From: Clostridiales bacterium
Lineage (GTDB): Bacteria; Bacillota; Clostridia; Saccharofermentanales; Saccharofermentanaceae
NCBI GenBank assembly: GCA_017552455.1
Contig: JAFZPX010000038.1
Span: forward strand, 1 to 64,000
Length of the DNA: 64,000 nt
Reading direction: 5' to 3'
Part shown: positions 32,534-41,825 of the stretch, one piece after another
How positions within the stretch are numbered: the first letter of the stretch is position 1
Layout: each line of letters starts with the position of its first letter
The notes under the pieces: model-generated
The model's database searches: none
The model's input: only the letters and a program-made list of their open reading frames with translations
What the model was told of the DNA's origin: nothing
Translations under genes and position numbers: made by a program

Positions 32534-33388
32534 ATGGAATATCGGAATACTTTACAACTTAAGATCTCATACTGCTTACACTTGATGAATACGCTTCCAA
32601 AAGGGAATGTGGGCACCTACAGACAACGCCAAGTTGTATTAATCTCTCGCGACCCGGAAAGGCCCAATGTTACCCAAAACAGGAAACGCCGTCTCTATAC
32701 TAACGGCAAAGAAGGCGCTAAGTATTTGAAGCTGATCAACCTGCATCAGAAAGCACTACTCGAATACAAGCGGCTTATGAACGAGTGGAAGACTTACTAC
32801 GCAGGAGAACCTAAGATTATTCAATTCCCTCTCGATCCTACTTTGCTAACTGGGTTAAGTCCCGAGTTCTATAAGCAAGCTCGCCCCAACCGGAACTCAT
32901 ATGAACGCAAGGAAAAGATCCAGGAGAATAATCAGGTTTTAAGATCTAAGAACGAGCTTCTCGCAGTTAAAGAAATCGAGAAGATGGGCTTCGAATGGAA
33001 GACCGAGATCAAGGTCTCAATTAACGGCAAAAACTTCTATCCTGATGTCACTTTTCTGGTGCCTTATATCCAGTGCGCACTTATGATGGAGATAGACGGA
33101 ATCATGGAAGATAAGGAATACAGATACAAAGCGATCGACCGCGAGCACAAGTATTATAAAGCAGGGTTCAGTCTGTTTGATGATGTGTTAATTTACAGGA
33201 CAAAGAGCAGCAATTCTTTTGATGCTGAGCTGTTACGATTCGAGATAAACATGGCAATCGAGCGAATTGCGGAACGAATCGTGAAAGGAACGCCGGAAAT
33301 TCCACCAAACCGATCCACCAAAATTGCGTTTCAAGCTGAAAATAGTGGAATCTTTCTTCTAGACGACGAAGAAGAGGAAGACTTCTAG
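32534..33388 (+). CDS. PD-(D/E)XK nuclease-like protein
   Basis: 284 residues. A restriction-endonuclease-like core is suggested by the order Glu in SKNELLAVKEIEKMGFEW, Asp in NFYPDVTFLVP and the E-x-D of LMMEIDGIMED, followed by KAIDREHKYYKAG and DDVLIYR. The N-terminal 130 residues are basic and contain a putative nucleic-acid-binding region (RQRQVVLISRDPERPNV, NRKRRLYTNG). The last 25 codons contain a palindromic repeat and a poly-acidic tail (DDEEEEDF). ATG 32534 has weak Shine-Dalgarno (GGGG at -12). There is no methyltransferase nearby, so it is not an ordinary restriction enzyme. Family not recognised. Confidence 0.5.
   Translation: MEYRNTLQLKISYCLHLMNTLPKGNVGTYRQRQVVLISRDPERPNVTQNRKRRLYTNGKEGAKYLKLINLHQKALLEYKRLMNEWKTYYAGEPKIIQFPLDPTLLTGLSPEFYKQARPNRNSYERKEKIQENNQVLRSKNELLAVKEIEKMGFEWKTEIKVSINGKNFYPDVTFLVPYIQCALMMEIDGIMEDKEYRYKAIDREHKYYKAGFSLFDDVLIYRTKSSNSFDAELLRFEINMAIERIAERIVKGTPEIPPNRSTKIAFQAENSGIFLLDDEEEEDF
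33314..33349. repeat. Palindromic REP-like repeat, copy 3, inside a coding sequence
   Basis: TCCACC (33314-33319) and AGTGGA (33344-33349) with GTTTCAAG between; same orientation as copy 2, on the other side of the nuclease-like gene and translated as part of its C-terminus. Confidence 0.55.
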
Positions 33389-33576
33389 TGCCCGATCAGG
33401 CATAACATAGTCCCGAAGACACCGAACACCCAGTGCACGATCCACACACCGAAGATGTTCTGCTGCTTCGCATACACGATCCCGCCGTTAATATCGAGCA
33501 CAAGAACAGGGGAGCTGATATCACGCAGAACTCTCCCGGCAAATGTCTCCATGTTGTTCGATTCAGTTTTAACCAT
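33385..33576 (-). CDS. Small hydrophobic protein, uncertain
   Basis: 63 residues. A polar N-terminus is followed by VLVLDINGGIVYAKQQN and a hydrophobic C-terminal segment (IFGVWIVHWVFGVFGTMLCLI) that could cross the membrane. Codon use resembles neighbouring genes. It overlaps the end of the nuclease-like gene by 4 nt (convergent). No good ribosome binding site, so it is uncertain; an internal ATG at 33552 is an alternative start. Confidence 0.35.
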   Translation of the reverse strand: MVKTESNNMETFAGRVLRDISSPVLVLDINGGIVYAKQQNIFGVWIVHWVFGVFGTMLCLIGH

Positions 33577-33664
33577 GACCACATTCTAATCTGAGTTGAA
33601 TATAAATTCAGCGATAAACAGCTCAAAACCGGTAGGCAATTTTACCCTAATCTGTTGCTTATCC

Positions 33665-33686
33665 AACACATTGATATTGATGTGTT
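33665..33686. promoter_or_regulatory. Operator-like inverted repeat before the SBP gene
   Basis: AACACAT and ATGTGTT, 7-bp arms with an 8-bp spacer (TGATATTG), 44 bp upstream of the TATATT box of the solute-binding lipoprotein gene. Confidence 0.4.
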
Positions 33687-33729
33687 GACCGTGCCCCATT
33701 TTTGCCACAATTTACCTCATTTGCACTGC

Positions 33730-33735
33730 TATATT
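33730..33735 (+). promoter_or_regulatory. -10 box of the SBP gene
   Basis: TGC-TATATT, 59 nt before ATG 33795. Confidence 0.4.
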
Positions 33736-33794
33736 CCACGACGACAACTCAAGAAAAAACGACAAACAAAACGACTCAGAAAGAAAGGAATGTT

Positions 33795-36197
33795 ATGAAC
33801 AAGATTAAGATCATCGCTGCAGCACTTGCAGCAACAATGATGCTCCCCCTTGCAGCTGCGTGCAGCAAAGGCGGAAACAGCACAGGCGATGCGTCGTCAT
33901 CCATTTATACTGATACGAACGCATGGTACAACTTTACCGAGATCCAGCTTGACACTGACTTAAGCCGTGAGAAATACGATTTTGTCAATTGCGATACTGT
34001 CGGTGCTTTTGACGATATACTCGTCGTGCACAAATCAGGATCTCTTCTCACACCGGCAGACGCAGATATTGATATGGATTACTCTGAATTCGTAGTTCAG
34101 GACATCGAATTCTTCGACATGAACGGTGCGATGATCAACTCTATATCCCTTCAGGATTATTTAAGAGAGAACGACCTCGCCCAGACATCATACATCGAGC
34201 GCGTTACAAAGCAGGATGACATGATATCCGTCACGGTTTCTTCTTATGATGTTCAGACTGATACGATCACGAAGTACCAGCTCACTATCGACCCTGCAAC
34301 TTACGAGTTAAGTGCACTCGAGCCGAGGGTAGGCACTGACCTGTCATCATACCTTAACGGACTTGATGTCAGTGAGGAGGATCCCTCAGTTATAGGAACC
34401 ACTACTTTCAGAAAATTCTGGAAGTACAACGATAGTGTTTTCTCATACATCGTTTTCATGATCGATGAGAACAACAACGTTACTGAATTCGATTTTTCCG
34501 AGCTGTTCCCGGATAAGGAAATCTTCGACATCAACTGCTTCCTTGACATCGGGAACGACAGAGCGTTGGTAGTCGCTAACTCCAGCAGCTACAAGACTTT
34601 CTACCTCATCGACATCAACAACAAGACAGTTACTGATGTAACAGCCGACATGAGCTGGTTCAATCTCGAGATCAACGGCTTCCAGCAGGTAGACGGTATC
34701 GGAACAGTCATTAAGGACAACAACGGTATCTATGCTGTTGATTACGACAGCCAGACAGTAAGACCTGTCTTCCTTTATGAGAATTCTTATGTAAACCTTT
34801 CTCACATCATGGGCGCAACACCCATCTACATAACAGAGGACAAGTGCATCTTCTCTGCCGATATCACACCTGCTGACGGCGATAACAGCGCGCAGCGTCA
34901 GGCTATGATCATCGTCTTCGAGAAGTCAGACACAAACCCTAACGATGGCAAGACAATGCTCAGACTCGCTTCAATCGATTACCTCACAGACCCTGTCTGC
35001 GATGCAATCTGCGAGTTCAACCAGACAAACGATCAGTACTACATCCGTGTAGACAATTCCTACCGCTTCAGTGCGACTGAGAGCCAGGTTGCAGCTTCCG
35101 ATACAGACCCCGAGCTTGTCTACGATACTGCAAGCGCAGATCTCGGCAGCAGACTCGCGATCGACCTCATGTCCGGCGACGGCCCAGACATCATCATCAA
35201 CGGCTCTTCCATGCCTATGCTCAACAACGATACTTACCTTGTAAATATCAATGATTTCGTCGCTGAGAACTTCACAGCAGACGCATACTTTACAAATGTT
35301 TTCGAGTCGGCAAAGACCGGTGACGCTATCTACCAGCTGCCTCTGGCCTTCGAGATCTTCGGTATCATGACAAGCGAAGACAGCCTCGCTCCCGGCCAGA
35401 TTGGATTCACTTTCGAGCAGTTCCGTGATTACGTGGCCGGCCCCTGCAACGGCGTTAACCCTGTCGGTTCAACGCAGATGGACGTGTTCCTCAACACATT
35501 GAGCTGCATGCAGGATCAGGTTATCATTGACGGTCACGTTTCTTATAACAACCCTGCTTTCACAGAACTTGCACAGTACACAGCCGAGTCCGTTACAGAC
35601 GAGCTTGTTGCAGTTGAAGGCGACGGCTATGATGGCATGGGGGCAGACGCCTCCACAATGCTCATAAGAAGAGCAAACGACTACTATGGTAATGTATCTT
35701 CCGGCAAGGCTCTCGTAGGTCTGCCTTCACCTGACGGAAGAGGTCCTGTATTCTGCGGCTCCGCTTCTGTAGGTATCTCTGCCACATCACAGGCAGTAGA
35801 CGGCTGTAAGGAGTTCATCAAGATTCTCATGAGCGAGTCCATCCAGGAGAAGTTCGGTGTTTACGATGGTCTCTCCGTAAACCGCACAGCTTTCCACAAC
35901 AACGGTATCGCATACATGAACTCTCACAACACAGACCTTGAGGTTCTGCGCAGATACTACACAGACAGCGAGCTCATCAGCTTCGGCTGGGGTTCACAGC
36001 CCATGCAGGAATCTGACGTTGACGCTTTCACAGAAGTAATTAACAACATGAGCGGATGGCAGTCCAACGACGGCGCTATCAACGCGATCATCCGCGAGGA
36101 GATGCCCGCTTACTTTGCAGGACAGAAGACCCTTGATCAGGTTATCCCCGTCCTCGAGGACCGCGCACAGACAGTCCTCAGCGAGAGATTAGGTTAA
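33795..36197 (+). CDS. Large lipoprotein: N-terminal beta-rich domain plus solute-binding domain
   Basis: 800 residues from ATG 33795 (GAAAGGA upstream). Lipobox at Cys23 (LAAACSK). Residues about 50-390 are beta-rich with repeated LxxIDxxxxTVTDV-type blades, resembling a propeller. Residues about 400-800 are a family-1 extracellular solute-binding domain (RLASIDYLTDPVCDAICEFN, GDGPDIIINGSSMPMLNN, YQLPLAFEIFGIMTS, GCKEFIKILMSESIQEKFG). Typical sugar-binding proteins have only the second part, about 430 residues. No ABC permease or ATPase lies nearby, so it must share a distant one or act only as a sensor or scavenger. Confidence 0.72.
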   Translation: MNKIKIIAAALAATMMLPLAAACSKGGNSTGDASSSIYTDTNAWYNFTEIQLDTDLSREKYDFVNCDTVGAFDDILVVHKSGSLLTPADADIDMDYSEFVVQDIEFFDMNGAMINSISLQDYLRENDLAQTSYIERVTKQDDMISVTVSSYDVQTDTITKYQLTIDPATYELSALEPRVGTDLSSYLNGLDVSEEDPSVIGTTTFRKFWKYNDSVFSYIVFMIDENNNVTEFDFSELFPDKEIFDINCFLDIGNDRALVVANSSSYKTFYLIDINNKTVTDVTADMSWFNLEINGFQQVDGIGTVIKDNNGIYAVDYDSQTVRPVFLYENSYVNLSHIMGATPIYITEDKCIFSADITPADGDNSAQRQAMIIVFEKSDTNPNDGKTMLRLASIDYLTDPVCDAICEFNQTNDQYYIRVDNSYRFSATESQVAASDTDPELVYDTASADLGSRLAIDLMSGDGPDIIINGSSMPMLNNDTYLVNINDFVAENFTADAYFTNVFESAKTGDAIYQLPLAFEIFGIMTSEDSLAPGQIGFTFEQFRDYVAGPCNGVNPVGSTQMDVFLNTLSCMQDQVIIDGHVSYNNPAFTELAQYTAESVTDELVAVEGDGYDGMGADASTMLIRRANDYYGNVSSGKALVGLPSPDGRGPVFCGSASVGISATSQAVDGCKEFIKILMSESIQEKFGVYDGLSVNRTAFHNNGIAYMNSHNTDLEVLRRYYTDSELISFGWGSQPMQESDVDAFTEVINNMSGWQSNDGAINAIIREEMPAYFAGQKTLDQVIPVLEDRAQTVLSERLG

Positions 36198-36223
36198 GCT
36201 TATCCTCCCTGCACATATCTATC

Positions 36224-36258
36224 GAAAAGCCTCGGTCCACGTTGAGCCGGGGCTTTTC
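36224..36258 (+). terminator. Terminator of the SBP gene
   Basis: GAAAAGCC-T-CGG and CCG-G-GGCTTTTC pair around an 11-nt loop, with T residues at the right end. Confidence 0.7.
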
Positions 36259-36312
36259 TTATGCTATTTTATAAAAAGTTATTTACATCTTAGGATGAGT
36301 TAGGAGAACATT

Positions 36313-37281
36313 ATGCTGTTTGCTTTGGCGCTGGTTCCGGTTATCGCACTGTTAGTTTTTATCTACCTTAAGGACAAAAAAGAGAAAGAGCCTATCGGCC
36401 TTCTCATCGGCCTCTTCTTCGCAGGTATGGGAACTATCATCACTGCCATCATCATCGAGCTTATAGGAGAGGTTATACTTGAAGCCATCTTCCCTTACAC
36501 ACCCGTGCTTAAAGCGATCCTTCTCGCGATGCTCGTCGTAGGTCCCGCAGAGGAGCTCGGCAAGTTCGCAGTACTGCGCCTCATCACATGGAAAAACAAA
36601 GCTTTCAACTACAGCTACGACGCGATCGTTTATGCTGTGTTCGTTTCGCTCGGTTTTGCTTGTCTTGAGAACGTCGGCTATGTTTTCCAGAACGGCCTCA
36701 GCACTGCGCTTCTTCGTATGTTTACGGCAGTTCCGGGCCACGCTTGCTTCGCAGTATTCATGGGTTACTTCTACAGCAGAGCTAAGTTTGCTTCCCTCAC
36801 AAACAAGAAGGGCGACTACACCAAGAACATGTGGCTTACGCTCCTCATCCCTATCGTAGGACACGGTATCTATGATGGAATTCTTTTCGCAGCTCAGGCT
36901 TCAGGTGCAGACATCATCGAAGGTCTCGGTGCGCTCCTGTGGATCGCATATGTAGTCGTACTCTTCGTGTTCTCTTTCATACTCGTAATCAAGTCTGCCA
37001 AGAACGACTTCTGCATCGTTACGCTTCCTACACAGCAGCAGACTGTCTACAGACCTCAGGTTGCCGGAAACTGGACTTGCAGCTGCGGCGTGATCAACAG
37101 CTTCAACTTCTGCTCAGCATGCGGAAAGCCGCGTCCGATGGGCAACACATGGAACTGCCCTACATGCGGCACACTTTGCACATATAATTTCTGTGGTAAC
37201 TGCGGCTGTCCAAAGCCCGCGGCAAACCCGGTTCCGATGCCAGTTCAGCAGGCACCCGTTCCGCCGGCTCCCGGAGTTTAA
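36313..37281 (+). CDS. PrsW-family intramembrane protease with double zinc ribbon
   Basis: 322 residues. About eight membrane segments in the first 235 residues carry the PrsW motifs: GPAEELGKF (Glu80, Glu81), CLENVGYV, GHACFAVFMGYFYSRAKF and GHGIYDGILF. PrsW cleaves an anti-sigma factor in other Firmicutes. The C-terminal 80 residues hold two four-Cys zinc ribbons (WTCSCG...FCSACGK and WNCPTCG...FCGNCG), then a Pro-rich tail. The ribbons are an added module that could bind a partner or nucleic acid. Confidence 0.8.
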   Translation: MLFALALVPVIALLVFIYLKDKKEKEPIGLLIGLFFAGMGTIITAIIIELIGEVILEAIFPYTPVLKAILLAMLVVGPAEELGKFAVLRLITWKNKAFNYSYDAIVYAVFVSLGFACLENVGYVFQNGLSTALLRMFTAVPGHACFAVFMGYFYSRAKFASLTNKKGDYTKNMWLTLLIPIVGHGIYDGILFAAQASGADIIEGLGALLWIAYVVVLFVFSFILVIKSAKNDFCIVTLPTQQQTVYRPQVAGNWTCSCGVINSFNFCSACGKPRPMGNTWNCPTCGTLCTYNFCGNCGCPKPAANPVPMPVQQAPVPPAPGV

Positions 37282-37282
37282 C

Positions 37283-37798
37283 TCACCTTAACGAGTTAAT
37301 ATAATCTTCGTATCTTAAGTTATGGGCTGTCATGGCTTCGTCCGAATCGACGTAGTCAAGCAGCCCTTTCTTATCGACCCATTTGTATGCTGTGGTCTCG
37401 CCCTCCTGCAAGGTAACGGAATCTTTGTCACACGAGACGCGCGCAAGATATGAGTAATACATCGCGTGACTTGTGTCCTTGAAAGAGATGTTAATAAGCT
37501 CGATCGAATCCGCCTCGAGACCGGTCTCTTCTTTCAGCTCTCTGATGCCTGCCTCGAGAGGCTCCTCGCCGCTTAAAGCAGAGCCGCCTGCGCTCGCCTC
37601 CCAGTAGCCCGGGTAAACGTCTTTGATATCACTTCTCTTTGTAAGCAAGTACGTGCCGTCCTCGTGCAGCACAAGTATGTCTACCACAAGGTGATAACGG
37701 TCATCGGGGATGTTCTTGAAGCTCATGAAGCTTCTCTCGAATGTCTCGCCTGTCCTCCTGCCTTCTCTGTCGTAAAGATCCCAAATCTCCATCCTCAT
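37283..37798 (-). CDS. NUDIX hydrolase (Idi/YfcD-like)
   Basis: 171 residues. The Nudix box is intact: G-x5-E-x7-RELKEETGL, starting at GSALSGEEPLEAG. The N-terminal WDLYDREGRRTGE and the HLVVDILVLHEDG segment are those of the isopentenyl-diphosphate isomerase-like/YfcD subgroup. It would hydrolyse a nucleotide-sugar or similar diphosphate. The start shares 1 nt with the stop of the radical SAM gene. Confidence 0.82.
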   Translation of the reverse strand: MRMEIWDLYDREGRRTGETFERSFMSFKNIPDDRYHLVVDILVLHEDGTYLLTKRSDIKDVYPGYWEASAGGSALSGEEPLEAGIRELKEETGLEADSIELINISFKDTSHAMYYSYLARVSCDKDSVTLQEGETTAYKWVDKKGLLDYVDSDEAMTAHNLRYEDYINSLR

Positions 37799-38895
37799 TA
37801 CTCCTGTTCAATCAGTTTCTCGACTTCTTCGCGGCGGCTGTAAAGTGTGCATCCGCCGGGGTGATCTTCGAGCAGATATCCGCCGTCGCGAAGCTTCGTA
37901 AACAACCTCGACTTCATCGCTTCTCTTAACGACGTGTCACGCACGTTAATGTCGGAATACGGCGAGAACGGACAAGGTTCTGCGCCACCATGAGAATTGA
38001 TATGGAAGAATCCGCGCCCCGCCGCGACACAACCGCCTGAGTTCTTCTCATCGCCAGGGAAAGAGATAAACACCATACCGTCATCGCGCGACCTGAGATC
38101 ATCAATCGCGTTCTTGATATACTCGCGTTCCTTATCGCCCGGCGCGAGCTCATCACTCTCTTCAGTCACCGGAACATACTCGACAAATATCACCGCCTTG
38201 CAGCCTCTGTCGTAAATTGTCGAGAGGAACTCCTCCGACGTCACTTCACGGTAATTCTCCGTGGTCACCGTAACGGAAGCTCCGAAGATCAGCCCGCGCG
38301 CCTTAAATGCCTCCATACTCTTCACAAGCTTGTCGTAAACACCCGCACCGCGCCTTGCATCCGTGACGTCTCTTCCGCCCTCGATACTTAAGATCGGGAT
38401 CAGGTTACGGCTCTTGTCAAAAAGCTCCAGATACGCGTCATTAAGGAAGGTGCCGTTCGTAAACACGGGGAAAAGAATATTCTGTCTTCGCGCCGCCTCC
38501 TCGATAACGTCCTTTCTTAACATCGGCTCACCGCCCGCAAGCAGGATAAAGCTCACACCGAGCTCATCCGCCTCGTCGAAAACCTTCTCCCACTCAACTG
38601 TACTCATCTGCAAAACAGGCTCTTCATCTGAAGTCGCGTTAGTGCACCTCGAGTAGCATCCCGCGCAGTGAAGATTACACTGGCTGGTTATCGAAGCGAT
38701 GAGAAACGGCGGGATGTGTTCACCCTGTTCCTGCGCGAGCTTACGCTTCTTGGAAGCAGCCTTACTTGCCATCGCGAACTTCGCCATGAAGACTGACTCC
38801 TTGGGGTTACTGAGCGTCGCTTTGACCGCATCAGCAACGACGCGTTCCACGCCTCTCGTCATATAGGCCTGAATGTCGAATTCTTTGTTATCCAT
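37798..38895 (-). CDS. Radical SAM protein
   Basis: 365 residues. The iron-sulfur motif CNLHCAGC (Cys73, Cys77, Cys80) is followed by the SAM-binding LLAGGEPML motif. The C-terminus has CVAAGRGFFHINSHGGAEPCPF and a later Cys (HPGGCTLY), reminiscent of SPASM-like auxiliary sites but incomplete. The substrate is unknown. It overlaps the serine hydrolase gene upstream by 8 nt and the NUDIX gene downstream by 1 nt. Confidence 0.82.
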   Translation of the reverse strand: MDNKEFDIQAYMTRGVERVVADAVKATLSNPKESVFMAKFAMASKAASKKRKLAQEQGEHIPPFLIASITSQCNLHCAGCYSRCTNATSDEEPVLQMSTVEWEKVFDEADELGVSFILLAGGEPMLRKDVIEEAARRQNILFPVFTNGTFLNDAYLELFDKSRNLIPILSIEGGRDVTDARRGAGVYDKLVKSMEAFKARGLIFGASVTVTTENYREVTSEEFLSTIYDRGCKAVIFVEYVPVTEESDELAPGDKEREYIKNAIDDLRSRDDGMVFISFPGDEKNSGGCVAAGRGFFHINSHGGAEPCPFSPYSDINVRDTSLREAMKSRLFTKLRDGGYLLEDHPGGCTLYSRREEVEKLIEQE

Positions 38896-39874
38896 CTAAC
38901 AGTGACTTTAACACATACTCTTCAATAAAATCGACTCTGTCGAAGATTGTCGGTTTGAAGTAAGAAGCGACAGAAACTACGACATTCTTGTCGGGGTTTA
39001 CATAGATGACGTTACCGCTGTTGCCTATGGCCGCGTAGATATTCTTCTCCGGATTGGTGATCCACCAAAGGTATCCGTACATCATGCCGCGCCACATCTG
39101 ACCTTCAATCTTACGCGGGCGTGTCATATCTTTGATCCATGAAGATGAGATGATCTGCTTTCCTTCCCACACGCCTTCGTTAAGACAGAGCTGACCAATC
39201 TTCGCCATATCCTTGGCGCACATGCAAAGGCCGTATCCGGGCGTCCCGAGGCCGTCGCGGTCAGCGAACCAGACGTTAGTCTTGGGCTCCTTATCAATCG
39301 TGAAATGTTTGTGTTCTTCCGCAGACTTCGCGTAGTAGTTCTCGTGTTCCGCGATACCGAGCGGCTTAAACAGATACTCGTTCGCATAGTCGACCGTCGT
39401 CATACCGGTGGCCTTATACAGGATTCCCGACAGGATATGAAGGCAGACTGTCTTGTAGTTAAACTCATCCGTGAGTCCGCCTCTTCCACCGAGGAAATCA
39501 AGCGATGCATACGTCCAGTTCTCACTGATGCAGACCTTCGACCACGGGTCTCCCTTTCCCTTATACGGCGCTCTCATAGTAAGCAGATGACGGATGGTGA
39601 CATCGTATATCGTCTTCTCTGCGCGTTTAACCTGATAATCGGGGAAATACGACAGTACCTTATCGTCGATACTTGCGATCTGCCCGCGGTCAACAGCGAT
39701 TCCGACCAGAAGCGCGACGATACTCTTAGTAGCAGACATGATATGCGTACAGTCAGTGTCCTTATATCCGTTCCATTCATCTGAAAAGACGAGCTTACCG
39801 TCGCGGTACGCCGCGACCTGGCAGATATTAGGCTGCTTCGCCTTTATAAGTTCGTGTAATTGTGCTTTGTTCAA
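38888..39874 (-). CDS. Beta-lactamase-like serine hydrolase
   Basis: 328 residues with the S-x-x-K motif SATK (Ser47, Lys50), a Tyr-containing second motif region (EFNYKTVCLHILSGIL) and a C-terminal GNSGNVIYVNPD in the place of the KTG box. This is the class C/esterase type. There is no signal peptide, so it acts in the cytoplasm, probably as an esterase or amidase. First gene of the three-gene run 37283-39874. Confidence 0.75.
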   Translation of the reverse strand: MNKAQLHELIKAKQPNICQVAAYRDGKLVFSDEWNGYKDTDCTHIMSATKSIVALLVGIAVDRGQIASIDDKVLSYFPDYQVKRAEKTIYDVTIRHLLTMRAPYKGKGDPWSKVCISENWTYASLDFLGGRGGLTDEFNYKTVCLHILSGILYKATGMTTVDYANEYLFKPLGIAEHENYYAKSAEEHKHFTIDKEPKTNVWFADRDGLGTPGYGLCMCAKDMAKIGQLCLNEGVWEGKQIISSSWIKDMTRPRKIEGQMWRGMMYGYLWWITNPEKNIYAAIGNSGNVIYVNPDKNVVVSVASYFKPTIFDRVDFIEEYVLKSLLDG

Positions 39875-40009
39875 GGTTTTCTCCCTCTTACCGGTAACAA
39901 AAGATTCAGTACTGTTAGTAAGACGATAAGTTAATTAAAAATTGTTTTCAAGCATTAAATCAGTATATAATTCAAACATAGTTTGCTATAGGGTTTTGGG
40001 GAAAAGACT

Positions 40010-41809
40010 ATGGTTATTAATAATCTGAACCAGCTTTATAAGCCGGACAGGTTGCTGTTCTACATTGACGCGACCGAGTCTGATGTGCAGGATTTCGCGC
40101 GCGGTATTATCCCTGAAGCAATATCAAAGTATGCCGATTCTTACGGCACTTACGACCACCCCGGTGTCTTCTATATCAAGGATCTGAACAATCCTGTGAT
40201 AGGCATCGAGTTCAGAGCTGACGATGACAAGGCAGACTATCCCAAGGAACTTAATACGATAACGATAAAAGGCTCTTACTATTTCTCTTTGGAAACAGAT
40301 GATGAGGTCGATATAACCCGCGATGCGATCACTAAGTTATTTGGCAGCATCGCAGGTGACGGAATCGCGCACAGACTGTACAGCGACCTGTCGCTCAAGG
40401 ATGAATCAGACGTCATTGCAGTATTTAACAACTCCAATAAGATCCGAATTCTCTATGAGTGCGTCTTCGAAGATGAGATCGCGAGAGACATCATCTCCGG
40501 CGACCCCGACAGATTCGATAAGGCCGTGCTTTACAAGATGGCATTCACGGAGCCCATCACCGATCACTATAACTGGAATCATCTCGTGGCTTTCCTCGAG
40601 ATGCCGACGGACAGCGGAATCAGCGATTATGCATTCGTTCACTTCGACATCAAGGAGTTCCGCGTAATCAACGAGATCTACGGGCATAACGTAGCTAACC
40701 GCGTGCTTCGTAATGTAGTCAACTCCATGAACAACGCAGACTTCGTCTACGCGAGTGCAAGGTGCCATAATGATAATTTCGCGATGATGATAAAGGATAT
40801 GCCGGAGGACGAGACTTTACGGGTGCTCGGAGACTTTTTCGAGTCTATATCGCACCTGCCGGAGGATCCTAACTACAAGATCTACTTCAGGTGCGGCTTC
40901 GTTCCGATGCAAAGAACGATCCTGTCCGGTAACCGTGTCGCGGATGCTGCCAAGATGGCGCAGGCGCTCGGCACGAAGAAGAACGAGACGGAGATCACAA
41001 TCTACACGGACAAGATGCACGACGACATCACGTGGGGCGATTTTATCAAGGCTTATGTGGATACGGCAGTCGCCAAGGACGAGTTCCGCGTTTACCTGCA
41101 GCCGAAGTTCGACATCAACCGCGAAGTCGTGGAAGGCGCGGAGGCGCTTATCCGCTGGAATTACAAGGGCAAGGAGCTGCTGTCTCCCGGCAGGTTCATA
41201 CCGTTCTTCGAGCGTGACGGATCCATCGGCAAGATCGACGATATCGTTCTCGATAAAGTATGTGCGGCGCTCGCACGCTGGAAGGAAGAGGGCAAGCCTC
41301 TCTATCCCGTCTCCGTCAACCTGTCGCGCAAGAGACTTTACGATCCGAACCTAATCGATCACCTGGTCGGAATAATCGACGGTTACGGCGTCGACCACGC
41401 ATTGATTGACTTCGAGCTTACGGAGAGCGCGACTTACGATAATACGGACCATATGCTAAGTGTCCTCGAAGAGTTGAGGAGCCGCGGCTTCAAGATCTCG
41501 ATGGACGACTTCGGAACAGGCTACTCTTCCCTGTCGCTTCTTACGGAGATGCCGCTTGATACGTTGAAGATTGATAAGAGCTTCGTTGATAAGCTCGGCA
41601 CTTCTAACGAGCACGAAGAGGACGTTATCGTAATACGTCTGATAATCGCTCTTGCAAGAGAGCTGGGGTTCGTTTGTCTTGCTGAGGGAGCTGAGCACAA
41701 GGAGCAGGTTGACCGCCTGCGAGAGCTCGGTTGCGACGTGATTCAGGGCTATTACTACAGCAAGCCGATCACGATTGAAGACTTCGATGAGAAGTACCTA
41801 AAAAAGTAA
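40010..41809 (+). CDS. Degenerate GGDEF plus EAL cyclic-di-GMP phosphodiesterase
   Basis: 599 residues, no membrane segment. Residues about 1-170 are an uncharacterised N-terminal domain. Residues about 190-330 resemble a GGDEF domain, but the signature is SARCHNDNF, so it cannot be a cyclase. The EAL domain (about 345-595) has all key motifs: EGAEALIRW, NLSRKRL, DFELTES, DDFGTGYSSL, KIDKSFV, EGAE and QGYYYSKP. It should hydrolyse cyclic-di-GMP. GGGGA precedes ATG 40010. Confidence 0.85.
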   Translation: MVINNLNQLYKPDRLLFYIDATESDVQDFARGIIPEAISKYADSYGTYDHPGVFYIKDLNNPVIGIEFRADDDKADYPKELNTITIKGSYYFSLETDDEVDITRDAITKLFGSIAGDGIAHRLYSDLSLKDESDVIAVFNNSNKIRILYECVFEDEIARDIISGDPDRFDKAVLYKMAFTEPITDHYNWNHLVAFLEMPTDSGISDYAFVHFDIKEFRVINEIYGHNVANRVLRNVVNSMNNADFVYASARCHNDNFAMMIKDMPEDETLRVLGDFFESISHLPEDPNYKIYFRCGFVPMQRTILSGNRVADAAKMAQALGTKKNETEITIYTDKMHDDITWGDFIKAYVDTAVAKDEFRVYLQPKFDINREVVEGAEALIRWNYKGKELLSPGRFIPFFERDGSIGKIDDIVLDKVCAALARWKEEGKPLYPVSVNLSRKRLYDPNLIDHLVGIIDGYGVDHALIDFELTESATYDNTDHMLSVLEELRSRGFKISMDDFGTGYSSLSLLTEMPLDTLKIDKSFVDKLGTSNEHEEDVIVIRLIIALARELGFVCLAEGAEHKEQVDRLRELGCDVIQGYYYSKPITIEDFDEKYLKK

Positions 41810-41825
41810 CACTGTTACTCTTTTT
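41805..41825. terminator. Bidirectional terminator between EAL and methyltransferase genes
   Basis: AGTAACA-C-TGTTACT followed by CTTTTT on the plus strand, and by TTTTTTA on the minus strand; it overlaps the stop codon of the EAL gene. Confidence 0.6.

Noticed and set aside
32534-33388. Restriction-modification system
   Set aside because: The nuclease-like gene stands alone with no methyltransferase or specificity gene nearby.
39058-39071. Further copy of the TCCACC repeat
   Set aside because: The short match in the serine hydrolase gene has no paired GGTGGA arm and is explained by coding sequence.
40010-41809. Bifunctional cyclase/phosphodiesterase
   Set aside because: The GGDEF signature is replaced by CHNDNF, so only the EAL half can be active.
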